Positions 27,160 through 35,488 of a stretch of 64,000 bases of DNA are shown here, one piece after another (the stretch's first letter is position 1; each line of letters opens with the position of its first letter). The DNA comes from Brevibacillus brevis (GTDB taxonomy: Bacteria > Bacillota > Bacilli > Brevibacillales > Brevibacillaceae). Both the position numbers and the translations under genes were made by a program. The DNA lies in assembly GCF_900637055.1 (NCBI RefSeq), contig NZ_LR134338.1:425001-489000 (forward strand). The letters run 5' to 3'. Under the pieces are notes generated by a model. It was given only the letters and a program-made list of their open reading frames with translations. It made no database searches and was not told where the DNA came from.

Positions 27160-27459
27160 TCACATCCTTTCAATGATTCTGGCTTCGGTGGGATCGCCGT
27201 ATGGGAAGGCCACTAATACTTTATCGCCGTTCAATAGGTCAAGGAATCGCCTGGAATCGTAGGTTGCCAGCAGTACAGGAATTGCCTCATCTGGCTGACC
27301 ATCTTGTGTGAGAATTTGCACGTCAGCTTTCCCGCCTCCGGCCTTCATCACCGTGCCATACATCGGATACCTGAAAGGAGCAAACCAGTCTGGGTGTTCA
27401 TTGCGGAGAACCTGAAGAATGAAGCTCTGTAGCATCCGCACGTCTTGCATTTCACTCAT
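27160..27459 (-). CDS. Baseplate protein, Mu gp45 position
   Basis: A 99-residue protein with beta-rich character ('YGTVMKAGGGKADVQILTQD', 'DKVLVAFPYGDPTEARI'), resembling an OB-fold baseplate spike or assembly protein. It is shorter than Mu gp45. Assignment rests mainly on position between the hub and gp25-like genes. Confidence 0.65.
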   Translation of the reverse strand: MSEMQDVRMLQSFILQVLRNEHPDWFAPFRYPMYGTVMKAGGGKADVQILTQDGQPDEAIPVLLATYDSRRFLDLLNGDKVLVAFPYGDPTEARIIERM

Positions 27460-28196
27460 GAGGCTGTCACATCCTCAAAAGTGAAGATAGTACGGAGGGA
27501 CCCGCCTTCACTGATATGCCGGATCGACTTCACGAGAACGACGTCGGATTTCACTTGCGGATGGTCGATGATAACCTCCATCGAATGGAACAGGCTGGGC
27601 ATGCAGACCGTTTTGACTTCCACCATGTTTCCTGTTTTCAGCAGATTGACGATGTTATTCCCTCGCTCAAAGGCCGGGCATTCGTCAATGTCATCGGCAG
27701 GATGAAAGTGTCCTTTGCCATCCGCATCGAAGTAGGGAAGAAACGAATAACCAAAAGCTCTTGCTAGTTTTCTGGCTTCGTCATAAGCGCTCCAACCGTG
27801 AAAAATGACGCTCGGCTTTATCGGGCTGGGATCTTCCGGGAGAACAACTTCTGAATGACCGCACTCACGGAAGAGCAAACCTGCTGATTCATGGAAGTCA
27901 ACATCCCGCAGCGCCTTTGTCACTTTTGTTTTCAGCATGTCCACCATAAAGTCTTTGATGAGAATTTCCGTTCCGACGGAGGCGATCCGCCCCGTGAATA
28001 CTCGTTCCGTTTCCTCAATTCCAAGCCATACCTCGACACGCTGATCCTTTTGCAATCTCATTCCTTGTGCCAGCTCATCTTCTAACGTGAGCCGGGCGAG
28101 ATCGGCAGGAGAGTCAGCAGCGTGGTAGATGTCCACCTTCAGGATGCCGCCAGTCAGTTCCAGGTCATCGGTGTGTAGCTCTACGTTTAAGGCCAT
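27456..28196 (-). CDS. Baseplate hub protein, late control D-like (Mu gp44-like)
   Basis: A 246-residue protein with 'RVEVWLGIEETERVFTGRIA' and 'GHSEVVLPEDPSPIKP', consistent with the gpD/gp44/XkdQ hub family that forms the central ring of the baseplate. It begins right at the end of the preceding gene (shared base) and overlaps the next by four. Confidence 0.78.
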   Translation of the reverse strand: MALNVELHTDDLELTGGILKVDIYHAADSPADLARLTLEDELAQGMRLQKDQRVEVWLGIEETERVFTGRIASVGTEILIKDFMVDMLKTKVTKALRDVDFHESAGLLFRECGHSEVVLPEDPSPIKPSVIFHGWSAYDEARKLARAFGYSFLPYFDADGKGHFHPADDIDECPAFERGNNIVNLLKTGNMVEVKTVCMPSLFHSMEVIIDHPQVKSDVVLVKSIRHISEGGSLRTIFTFEDVTAS

Positions 28197-28717
28197 TATT
28201 CTTTCAGACCTCCCAGGCGGTGCGGCGTATCGTCGTCCACGGCTGGCGATTTCTTCAGAGGGTCTTGGACCGTGACAAACGTCGGCATTGGATCGGACTT
28301 CTTCTTCTTCGTTTCGCCTTTTTTCTTCTTGATGAGGCTTACAGGGACCGGGATATATTCGATCATGTCCAGTGATGCCGTGATATTATCGCTTTTCTCG
28401 CTGGACTCTTTGGTGTTGAAATTGGTGATCTTTACCTTGCTGATCCCACGGGCCAAGAGGTGAGGATCGCTGATCGGATAAACAGGGGGGACCTTTCCCT
28501 GCTTCGCCAGTTTTTCAATCTTTGCGATCTTGTCCAGGTAGGTCCCTTGTTCGTCATCCATAATCAATAGCGAGAGGCGAATCGTCTTGTTTTGGTATCC
28601 TGTCGCGTCTTTGATCTTGTCTTTTTTGCCCTCAATTTCGAGGGTATCCGTTACGCTTTCGCCATCAATTTCAACTTTTTGAACGATGGCGGGAAGTAGC
28701 TGTCCGTTTATCATCAT
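28196..28717 (-). CDS. Tail/baseplate protein (Mu gp43 position)
   Basis: A 173-residue protein starting at 28717 (MMINGQLLPAI) after AGGAGTG; longer in-frame extensions overlap the tape measure gene and are rejected. It has a Lys-rich stretch (KKKKGETKKKKS) near residues 128-139 and 'TLEIEGKKDKIKD', resembling the XkdP-like hub chaperone region. It lies between tape measure and hub genes, so a role in connecting tail tube and baseplate is likely. Confidence 0.68.
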   Translation of the reverse strand: MMINGQLLPAIVQKVEIDGESVTDTLEIEGKKDKIKDATGYQNKTIRLSLLIMDDEQGTYLDKIAKIEKLAKQGKVPPVYPISDPHLLARGISKVKITNFNTKESSEKSDNITASLDMIEYIPVPVSLIKKKKGETKKKKSDPMPTFVTVQDPLKKSPAVDDDTPHRLGGLKE

Positions 28718-28730
28718 GACGGCTGCACTC

Positions 28731-31073
28731 CTATTCTTCGTGTGCTTCCAAGTAGCGACGAATGCCCGAAAGCAAGCTGTGATCTGAGCTGCCGCTTTGG
28801 TACAGATTGAAATTGTACGTGTTCTGTCTGCTCTCAACGGAGCTGCTGCTTTGGCTGATTGATCCGCCGCTGCTTCCGTCGGTTGTCGCATCTTGACCAA
28901 AGAAGCCGGAAAACATGCTGCTGCTTGAGCGTCTAGCAAACGAATCACTGGCGGACTCCATTCCTGCGTCTCCAGCAAACGCCGGAACAACCGGGATGGA
29001 AATGGGTTGAATGCCTTGCAGCATCGGGTCCATTGCTTTTTGCAGCGCCTGTGGAAGAACACGTCCGGCCTGGGCAATCCCTTCCGCGATGGTTCCTGGA
29101 ACAGCCCGACCGCTTCTTGTCAGCTCGGAGAGAGGGCCTTCCTTCGCATCGGAGAACGGGAGCAACTGCCGAAGTTTTGTCAATGCTTGCTCCATGACTT
29201 CATAAGGCTTGTTGATGACTGATTGAATCCCTTGGACAAAGGCTTCAATCAAGCCAGCTCCGCTGTTCTTGAACGTCTGCCAAAGGTTGGAGAGGTAGGC
29301 GACAATCTGATCCCAGTGTTGAGCAATCAGCATCGGGACGCCGATGATCGGCATGAAGATTGCCAAGAATGTAGGTCCCCATTGTTGGAGGAAAGCAATC
29401 GCTTGATTAAGAATCCCCATGACCCAATTCCAACCGTTCATGAACCATGTCGTCATGGTGTTCCAAAGCTCGATAGTCTTGTCCCGAACCATGTCATAGT
29501 TCTGGCCTAACCATATCAGCGCCCCCATCAAGGCCACGATTCCCACGACAATCCATGTGAAAGGATTGGCGAGAAGTGCAACGGTTGTCGCCCAGATGGA
29601 CGGAAGCAGCGCCCAGAATCTCACTGCTAGGGTGACGGCACTCTGCGCTAACATTCGGAGTCCTACCATTCCCAAGCGAAACGCAGCAACTGAGCTTTGA
29701 TACAGGGCCGTTATCATGCCCCACAATTTTGTTCGGAGCGTTCCGATTCCTTTACCTGCCCAAACTAGCCCTTGCCATAGCTGCATGAGGGAGGAAGCCA
29801 TATACAGCACAGCAGTAGTAGAGAAGGCCAGCACTGCCAGCAAGCCGAATATCACGGTTCCCCACAGCAGAAATTGACCGATAATTTGCGCTAGAATCGG
29901 ATGGGCTTGCATAAAGCCGCTTAACGATTGGACCACACTTTGTATGGGAGGGATCATACTTTGCAGTACAGGGAGTAGGGCATCCCCCAACTGTAATTGC
30001 ACGGCCTTGATATTGTTTTGCAGGATTTGCCACTGAGCTGTAGGAGCCTGCTCCATAATGGCCTGCATCTCTGCTGTGACCCCAGCAGAATCCCCAAGGT
30101 CCTGCAAAGCTTTCTTCATGTTGTCAATTTGAGGAAGAAGAAGCTGCACCGCTCGAATCCCCTCATCTCCAAACGCTTTTTGAAAGGCCATCTGTACTTG
30201 AGGCGAAGCCTTAGAGAGGTCCCCGTACTTGTTCTGAATTTGTTCCAGGGTAGCAATAAAGTTGAAGCTGCCGTCAGCATTTTTGGCGATGGCGAATCCC
30301 AGTTCACCCGATGCTTTCAGGATTTGCCTCATGAATGCTGAGTAGGCTGTACCTGCCATTGATCCTTGCAGACCTGCGTTGTTGAGCTGGCCTAAAACGA
30401 TATTCAGCTCTTCAAACCCATGCTTCGCGCCCAAAGCGGACGGGATTGCGTACTTTAGCGATTCATTCATGGTGTTTAAGTTTGCGTATTGGAAGAGAGC
30501 TTGAGACTTAGCCATCACATCGGCTAGTCGTGTCATCTCACCCGTTACATCTTTTGTCTTATCACCCACGTTGTTGTAAACAACCGCCAAAAGGTTTGCC
30601 GCCTCGATGTTGTCTCCTTTGGTTGCAGTGGCAAGGGCTAGGGCTTGTCTTGTACCCTCTAATGCCTGGATGTCATTGAGGCCCGCCGATCCCATTGTCG
30701 TATTGGCGTCCAAAAATTCAGCAACTGCTTGTTTATGGGCCATACTCCATTCAATGGCGGCATTCTTTGACGCTTCCAACGATTTTTGCATGCTCCCCAT
30801 AGTGGATGTGGTCACAACCTCCAGGGGAGCTAACGCATCTTGGACTGCTACCGCAGGCTGTATCAACCCACCTATCAGGCCAACTCCTGACGCTGCCAGT
30901 ACCGCAAACGCTGTTCCGGCAACGGCAGCCTGATTCCCGATGGTCCGTAGGGTTTGGCCTGTTTGGGCAACAGATTCCCGGACTCGTTGCATCTGTTGAA
31001 CAATTCGACCAGCAGGGCCGGACATCTTATCAATCAAGTCCAGGATAAACCCAAGTTTGAATATGCCCTCGAT
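28731..31073 (-). CDS. Tail tape measure protein
   Basis: A ~780-residue protein of the TP901 type: amphipathic coiled-coil N-terminus, central hydrophobic helices (about residues 440-600), Ser-rich C-terminus. It sets tail length and is packed in the tube; at 1.5 A per residue it predicts a tail near 115-120 nm. The start is unusual: no ATG or GTG is in frame near the expected N-terminus. An ATC at 31073 has AAAGGGG at seven bases and lies just after the frameshifted chaperone stop; alternatives are ATA 31064, TTG 31139 and ATG 31025. Confidence 0.85.
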   Translation of the reverse strand: MEGIFKLGFILDLIDKMSGPAGRIVQQMQRVRESVAQTGQTLRTIGNQAAVAGTAFAVLAASGVGLIGGLIQPAVAVQDALAPLEVVTTSTMGSMQKSLEASKNAAIEWSMAHKQAVAEFLDANTTMGSAGLNDIQALEGTRQALALATATKGDNIEAANLLAVVYNNVGDKTKDVTGEMTRLADVMAKSQALFQYANLNTMNESLKYAIPSALGAKHGFEELNIVLGQLNNAGLQGSMAGTAYSAFMRQILKASGELGFAIAKNADGSFNFIATLEQIQNKYGDLSKASPQVQMAFQKAFGDEGIRAVQLLLPQIDNMKKALQDLGDSAGVTAEMQAIMEQAPTAQWQILQNNIKAVQLQLGDALLPVLQSMIPPIQSVVQSLSGFMQAHPILAQIIGQFLLWGTVIFGLLAVLAFSTTAVLYMASSLMQLWQGLVWAGKGIGTLRTKLWGMITALYQSSVAAFRLGMVGLRMLAQSAVTLAVRFWALLPSIWATTVALLANPFTWIVVGIVALMGALIWLGQNYDMVRDKTIELWNTMTTWFMNGWNWVMGILNQAIAFLQQWGPTFLAIFMPIIGVPMLIAQHWDQIVAYLSNLWQTFKNSGAGLIEAFVQGIQSVINKPYEVMEQALTKLRQLLPFSDAKEGPLSELTRSGRAVPGTIAEGIAQAGRVLPQALQKAMDPMLQGIQPISIPVVPAFAGDAGMESASDSFARRSSSSMFSGFFGQDATTDGSSGGSISQSSSSVESRQNTYNFNLYQSGSSDHSLLSGIRRYLEAHEE

Positions 31074-31077
31074 ACGA

Positions 31078-31586
31078 TCACCCCTTTGGCTTTGACATTT
31101 TGGCTTTAAACTCCATAAGCCAGGAGGCTTGCCCCGCAAGGATCAGAAAATCTTCATGGGAAAGCTGCTGCTGATCGAGCGGGGATACATGGAGCGTGTC
31201 GGCAATCAGGGCCTCCATTGCTAAGAATGGGTTAGCCTCGACCAGCTCTTTGGCCTTTACAACTTCTTGCTGAAAAAATCAACAGATGTACCCGCCAGTT
31301 TTTGCAGTTCTGTCCCGATCCCGATGACAAGACCTGGCTGGACCTCAAATTCCTTGTCAAGTTCTTCGCGCGTCGGGAAAACCAGCGTGTCCATAATGAG
31401 GTTTCGCAAGCCGCGATAAGTGTCTTTCATCGACTCTTTCAGGAAGCGAGAAAGATTGTCCCGCTCTGGCTTTTTGAAAAGAAGATAGTAATCGTCGTTA
31501 GAGATTTCATGGAGTTCCCCATGTTTCTTTTTCAGTTCTTGGGCTTGCTCGTCGGAAGGTTTTGCAAATTTCAAGGTTTCTTTCAT
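31078..31586 (-). CDS. Tail assembly chaperone, -1 frameshift product (gpGT-like)
   Basis: The short chaperone frame (31257-31586, 109 residues, starting MKETLKFAKPSDE) ends at TAA. A second frame, -1 relative to it, runs open to TGA at 31078-31080 and has no start of its own. Shifting at the slippery heptamer (31272-31278) would give a fusion of 169 residues whose extension begins QQEVVKAKEL. This two-product arrangement directly before the tape measure gene is conserved in long-tailed phages (lambda gpG/gpGT, Mu gp41/42). Confidence 0.85.
31257..31586 (-). CDS. Tail assembly chaperone, short form (gpG/Mu gp41-like)
   Basis: The zero-frame product of 109 residues, made when ribosomes do not slip. 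It is helical and charged, typical for chaperones that coat the tape measure protein during tail assembly. The ATG follows AGGAGGAAAAACC. It lies between the tube gene and the tape measure gene, the canonical place. Confidence 0.85.
   Translation of the reverse strand: MKETLKFAKPSDEQAQELKKKHGELHEISNDDYYLLFKKPERDNLSRFLKESMKDTYRGLRNLIMDTLVFPTREELDKEFEVQPGLVIGIGTELQKLAGTSVDFFSKKL
31272..31278 (-). promoter_or_regulatory. Programmed -1 frameshift slippery heptamer T TTT TTC
   Basis: On the minus strand, zero-frame codons GAT TTT TTC precede the slip; the heptamer T-TTT-TTC allows both tRNAs to re-pair on TTT-TTT after a -1 shift. It lies five codons before the zero-frame stop. It is the canonical X XXY YYZ form and opens the frame ending at 31078. 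Confidence 0.85.
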
Positions 31587-31601
31587 GGTTTTTCCTCCTG
31601 A

Positions 31602-31629
31602 TTTAAATGGCTTTTAAACGATTTTTAAA
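31602..31629. repeat. Phased TTTAAA array 3
   Basis: Three perfect TTTAAA at 31602, 31613 and 31624, exactly 11 bp apart, fill the gap between the tail tube and chaperone genes; the last one includes the tube gene stop codon. Confidence 0.65.
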
Positions 31630-32059
31630 CATTCGATTTGCCGTTCCAGAGGATCGGCTTGGAGAGGATGAGGCCCAATTCTACTTTGACCTCTTTGTCG
31701 CCCTGGCTTGGGTTTGTGCTTGTCTTATTCACATGGCATGCTGGAAGAGTGTCGGTAACTTTCGGCTGATCGTCATTCGCATAGGATACCGTGATCGGGA
31801 AGGCAGGCAGGCGATACAACGGCTTTTTCATTTTGGCTGCATACTCCAGCAGCTTGTTATATTCTTCACGCCGTATGTTTAGCTTCGCTTCAGGTTTGTA
31901 GTTTCCGTTACCAGTTCCGACAGGTAAAGCGCCTTTCCCGTACAAGACTTCCTTTTCCAGCTCATCGCTGTAGTCAATGGATTCAACGTCGATCAGGATG
32001 CCATGCGGGAGTGTAATTGTAATGCTCTCCCAGTCATACTTTTGTCCATTTACCGCCAT
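31625..32059 (-). CDS. Tail tube protein (Mu gp40/XkdM-like)
   Basis: A 144-residue protein directly after the sheath gene (stop and start share a base). Starting MAVNGQKYDWESITI and containing 'VSYANDDQPKVTDTLPAC', it fits the inner tube proteins of contractile tails. It should polymerise around the tape measure protein. Confidence 0.85.
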   Translation of the reverse strand: MAVNGQKYDWESITITLPHGILIDVESIDYSDELEKEVLYGKGALPVGTGNGNYKPEAKLNIRREEYNKLLEYAAKMKKPLYRLPAFPITVSYANDDQPKVTDTLPACHVNKTSTNPSQGDKEVKVELGLILSKPILWNGKSNV

Positions 32060-33474
32060 CAGTTAGCACCTCCAAACGGGTTTTCAAACCCGATCTCAAG
32101 CTCCATGTCCCGATATGCCCCGCGAGGCGTGATCCGAATTACAGCCTTCATGGGTTCGCCAGCAAGGATGTTTTGCTCTGGCTTGATGACGACACGGGCC
32201 TTTGTAATCTCTTCAGCGTTCAGCATAGGGTTGAGCGCCGCTGTCAAGAGGTTTTCCATTGGCGTGAAGTCGATGTTCCCAGTAGCATCATCGAATGGGA
32301 TTTCGTTTTGCTCTTGCAAGAGAGCTGCTGCGCGAACCAAACGAGCTGCCTTCAGCATGACCCGTGTCCGTTCCCCATACAGATAATCAGAGCCGGTTGG
32401 CGCCATCATGCGGAAGTTGGTGCAGTAGATACCTTGGATTCCGTCATATCGGCGTACCGTGGTATATCGGGCATTGTCCAGAGCAATGATGTGGGCCTTT
32501 TTGATTCCAGCCGGGCGCAACTCCGTTGCAGAAAGAGCGCCATCCAGGACACGGCCTGCACTTCGATGAACAGGAATTTGAGCCACCCGGCCCACGATGA
32601 TCCCGGCAGGGTTCCGCTCATCTTCTTTCCCATTCAGAAAGTCAGCTTTGCTGATCCCGGCAGTAACCACGGATACCAAGATTGAAGAAAAGTTCGCGGC
32701 TTGGTCAAGCATCGCTTTGACGTACTGGTCAATCGATTCACCTTTGTTGATGTCCCTGGTTTCACAGATACCGAAAACGAATTTGCCATCTTCTTGTACA
32801 GCGGCAAGCTTGGAATCAAATAGCGTCCAGACAGCCGGAGTGCTAGGCCCAACGATGTGAATAAACTCGTATGGGTACTCACTTTCAAGAACGAAATCAA
32901 GCGCATTGACCAGGCTTGTCGTGGACATTTGCGGAGCAGTTGCAGAGAAAGTGTATTTATCATTTGCTTTAAAGCTGTTTTCTGGTGTGTCGCCAGCAGG
33001 CGTAAAGGTAATGGTTAGGCCGGAATCCGGCAGCTCATAGCTGCCTGTGATCGGGACCGTGATCGGAGCTGTCGGCGCTTGCCCGTCGATGGTCAGTGTA
33101 AAAGTTGCTTGATTGAGACCGCCAGAGGTTACAATTTGCAGCTCCACTTGAATCTCATCCGTCGGCTTTCCCGAAACACTTACCGATCCCGTTCCCGTTC
33201 CCGTTTTTTCAACGGCGCTCACTGTGCCATCAATGTCAGCAGTGGCCCGAACCGCATACATGTTGCTTGTCCCTTCTGCAAACGCATCTGAGAGAGCGCG
33301 AACCAGCGGCCCTTTTCCGAATTGTTTGGCACTGGACGGGCCAGAAATGGCAATGATTTCACCTTCCGGGCCTGCTGCGGCGACACCAATTTTCACATGC
33401 AACCCTGTTGAATTAGGGGGAACAACCCCAAGCCCGCCATCTTCCAGGTTTACGTTAATGTCAGGAATACTCAT
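32059..33474 (-). CDS. Tail sheath protein (Mu gpL-like)
   Basis: A 471-residue sheath subunit. The N-terminus resembles Mu-like sheaths ('NSTGLHVKIGVAAAGPEGEI'), and the C-terminal domain contains 'RYTTVRRYDGIQGIYCTNFR' and 'PRGAYRDMELEIGFENPF'. It contracts to drive the tube through the wall. Residues ~95-180 form an Ala/Thr/Ser-rich inserted domain that probably decorates the tail surface. Confidence 0.92.
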   Translation of the reverse strand: MSIPDINVNLEDGGLGVVPPNSTGLHVKIGVAAAGPEGEIIAISGPSSAKQFGKGPLVRALSDAFAEGTSNMYAVRATADIDGTVSAVEKTGTGTGSVSVSGKPTDEIQVELQIVTSGGLNQATFTLTIDGQAPTAPITVPITGSYELPDSGLTITFTPAGDTPENSFKANDKYTFSATAPQMSTTSLVNALDFVLESEYPYEFIHIVGPSTPAVWTLFDSKLAAVQEDGKFVFGICETRDINKGESIDQYVKAMLDQAANFSSILVSVVTAGISKADFLNGKEDERNPAGIIVGRVAQIPVHRSAGRVLDGALSATELRPAGIKKAHIIALDNARYTTVRRYDGIQGIYCTNFRMMAPTGSDYLYGERTRVMLKAARLVRAAALLQEQNEIPFDDATGNIDFTPMENLLTAALNPMLNAEEITKARVVIKPEQNILAGEPMKAVIRITPRGAYRDMELEIGFENPFGGAN

Positions 33475-33707
33475 GATTTTTCACCTCCGATTGGCGCACC
33501 CAGGAATTTTTTGAGAGCTGCCTTAAACTGCTTTTCAGTCATAGCCTTGCCCTGGCTCCAGCCTTCATGGACCATGAGCGCTTTTGCTTGCCATGTGGGA
33601 ACGTCCAAACGTACAAACAAACTCTCAATGGATTCCATTCCATCGGGGACGACAGGCGCTTGCTCTTGCTGGTCAGTTTGTTTCGTTGTTTCCAAGGTCA
33701 AATTCAA
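33471..33707 (-). CDS. Small protein upstream of sheath (Mu gp38 position)
   Basis: A 78-residue soluble protein overlapping the sheath start by four bases and the upstream gene by 35. It contains 'WQAKALMVHEGWSQGKAMTE', a helix-rich region. The family is not recognised; position suggests a tail assembly role. Confidence 0.65.
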   Translation of the reverse strand: MNLTLETTKQTDQQEQAPVVPDGMESIESLFVRLDVPTWQAKALMVHEGWSQGKAMTEKQFKAALKKFLGAPIGGEKS

Positions 33708-34170
33708 CTCCTTCGATTATGACTTTCATTTGCGCGGCCTTCTGCTCGGAGTAGACCCCGCCTTTAGCGGTGACAATGACTTCAAACCCAACTGCCTGAG
33801 ACATGATGCTTGTATCCTCAAGCGTCTTGATGGCCCCAGGCTGTAGCGCAATCGCGTAATCCCCATCAAGCAGCCTTCTTGGAAGCTTTGTCAGAAAGGC
33901 GAGCGCCTTGCTTTCGGCTTTCGGAAGGTCTTTGTCCGTTATCAGGACACTAAAGGGGATGGTCAGCGTATAGAGCTGCCAGATAAATCGACCTGGGCGG
34001 ATCGCTACACGCTGCCGATCCGTTTTGATCTCTCCCGGTTCCATCAGGATGAAGGCAGAGGGTGTATGTTGATACGCCTTTTCATCTGCAACAGAGGTAT
34101 AAATCAGCTTTTCAGCGATCCCGGTTTGCAGCAAGGCGGATTTCAGACCATTTTGGACGGCCTGGATCAT
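33673..34170 (-). CDS. Tail terminator-like protein (Mu gp37/K-like)
   Basis: A 165-residue protein between the morphogenesis gene and the sheath block. Mixed alpha/beta with 'GRFIWQLYTLTIPFSVLITD' and 'AVGFEVIVTAKGGVYSEQKA'. Size and position match tail terminators, which cap the tube and join it to the head. Assignment is from position and general character. Confidence 0.68.
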   Translation of the reverse strand: MIQAVQNGLKSALLQTGIAEKLIYTSVADEKAYQHTPSAFILMEPGEIKTDRQRVAIRPGRFIWQLYTLTIPFSVLITDKDLPKAESKALAFLTKLPRRLLDGDYAIALQPGAIKTLEDTSIMSQAVGFEVIVTAKGGVYSEQKAAQMKVIIEGVEFDLGNNETN

Positions 34171-34673
34171 ACAAAGCCCCCTCCAATCTCACGAATGATT
34201 ATTTCTTTGATCTCTTGCTCGTCATCATCAGAAAGCCCGATAAACTGGCGCTTTGGCATCTCGATCTTTGGGATGGTGACTTTTTTACGGAAGATGACCT
34301 GCCCGTTTACAAAGAAGCGAAGAGAGCGCTTGTTTTTCGCCCTGACGACATGTTCCCTGATCTCTTCGCCGTTGTTATGAGTCTTTGCATACGGGACGTT
34401 GGTTCCCCATTCTACCTGCCTCGGAGTAGCCCGAAAGGTGATTGAGTTTCGCAAACGCGCTTTTCTGACGAGCGTCTTTCCGCCTTCGCGTTCGGCCCGT
34501 TTCGATTTGGGCCAAGGTGTTCCATCCGGCGCGGTCCCCGTTTTGAATCTGTCCCTCGTGCTGTCCACCATAGCTGAACCAATCTTCTTGTTGATTCGGA
34601 GCATGTTGGCCTCGCCCATGTGGTTCAGCAGGGACATTGCCTTTTTCCAGTCCCCAAACTCTGTGCTGCTCAT
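34167..34673 (-). CDS. Phage virion morphogenesis protein (gpG/PF05069-like)
   Basis: A 168-residue protein with the typical block 'RFKTGTAPDGTPWPKSKRAE' and 'LRNSITFRATPRQVEWGTNV', characteristic of the phage virion morphogenesis family (Mu gp31, P2 gpS relatives). It takes part in tail completion or head-tail joining. In Mu it follows gpF; here it lies after the DUF1320 gene, a rearranged order. Confidence 0.85.
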   Translation of the reverse strand: MSSTEFGDWKKAMSLLNHMGEANMLRINKKIGSAMVDSTRDRFKTGTAPDGTPWPKSKRAEREGGKTLVRKARLRNSITFRATPRQVEWGTNVPYAKTHNNGEEIREHVVRAKNKRSLRFFVNGQVIFRKKVTIPKIEMPKRQFIGLSDDDEQEIKEIIIREIGGGFV

Positions 34674-34674
34674 G

Positions 34675-35118
34675 TCAGTAGCCTTTCATCTGTTCCCGTG
34701 AGAATATCCGGGGAGCCGTTTGATAGCTCATGGAATGAGAGGAAGAAGGAGCCTCGCCGCCCGTGTCACTGGTTGGCGGGATAATCTCCATTGATCCGGC
34801 TGCAATCTTCTCCAGCATGCGAACTGCATTGTTGTACCTGGTGACGATCACACCGTCCGCGCTGCTCTCATCAATGCCCCTGCGAGAAAACAGGTTGTAA
34901 AGCGTAATGTCCAAGGTCAGCTTGGAGAGGATCGGCGGCACGGGGGATAAGGGCAAGGTGTATCGCATCGCAAGAAAGGCGTCCACTTCCGCGCTGGCCT
35001 CCTGGATCATCTTGGTGACAATATCCCAGTTGATTTCTCCAGTCCCATCGTCATCCGTCAGTCTCATCAGGATGTCGGGTGAAAGCTTGCTTTCTACGTC
35101 AGAGGCTACAGCGTACAT
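34675..35118 (-). CDS. DUF1320 head-tail connector protein (Mu gp36-like)
   Basis: A 147-residue protein starting MYAVASDVESKLSPDILMRL, with 'EVDAFLAMRYTLPLSPVPPI', the hallmark of DUF1320. In Mu the homologue gp36 belongs to the head-tail interface. Confidence 0.88.
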   Translation of the reverse strand: MYAVASDVESKLSPDILMRLTDDDGTGEINWDIVTKMIQEASAEVDAFLAMRYTLPLSPVPPILSKLTLDITLYNLFSRRGIDESSADGVIVTRYNNAVRMLEKIAAGSMEIIPPTSDTGGEAPSSSHSMSYQTAPRIFSREQMKGY

Positions 35119-35131
35119 GTGTCAGCCCTCC

Positions 35132-35488
35132 TTATTCCGGCTGTTGGTTAGGGTCTTGCTGTGGATTTTCCTGGGCTGGATCATTGGCTTTTGTCGGATC
35201 GTCGTCCGGCTCGCCAGCCTGGGCAGGATTTTCACCTTGCCCCTGACCTTGTTCCTTTTTACGGCGGTTTCCACCGCGCTGGCCTTTGCCCTTGTCGTCG
35301 TCCTCGTCATGCTCATCTTCAGGAAGGGGGACGTCCTCTTCCACAATGAGCATAGGTTCTTCCTTCAGAAGCTTGAGCTGCAATTCGGTGAACCGATCCG
35401 CTGGATAGACTACCCGCTGGGCAGGGTGTTTTATCCCCGCCCGGCGGAAGCCATTAGCTTTACTGGTAATGGCGATTCCCTGACTCAT
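35132..35488 (-). CDS. Mu gp35-like head protein with acidic/Gln-rich tail
   Basis: A 118-residue protein. The first ~50 residues ('ITSKANGFRRAGIKHPAQRV') resemble the FluMu N-terminal/HI1506 module; the rest is low-complexity Asp/Glu/Gln/Pro/Gly-rich. It follows the major head gene, sharing a base with it. Confidence 0.75.
   Translation of the reverse strand: MSQGIAITSKANGFRRAGIKHPAQRVVYPADRFTELQLKLLKEEPMLIVEEDVPLPEDEHDEDDDKGKGQRGGNRRKKEQGQGQGENPAQAGEPDDDPTKANDPAQENPQQDPNQQPE

Noticed and set aside
28717-29077. N-terminal extension of the gp43-position gene
   Set aside because: It overlaps the tape measure gene in another frame, and a good ribosome binding site exists for the ATG at 28717.
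34210-34250. Possible third hammerhead (TCATCAG on the plus strand with an AAAGC/GCTTT stem)
   Set aside because: It lies inside the virion morphogenesis gene, and the required GAC cleavage context and GAAA strand are missing.
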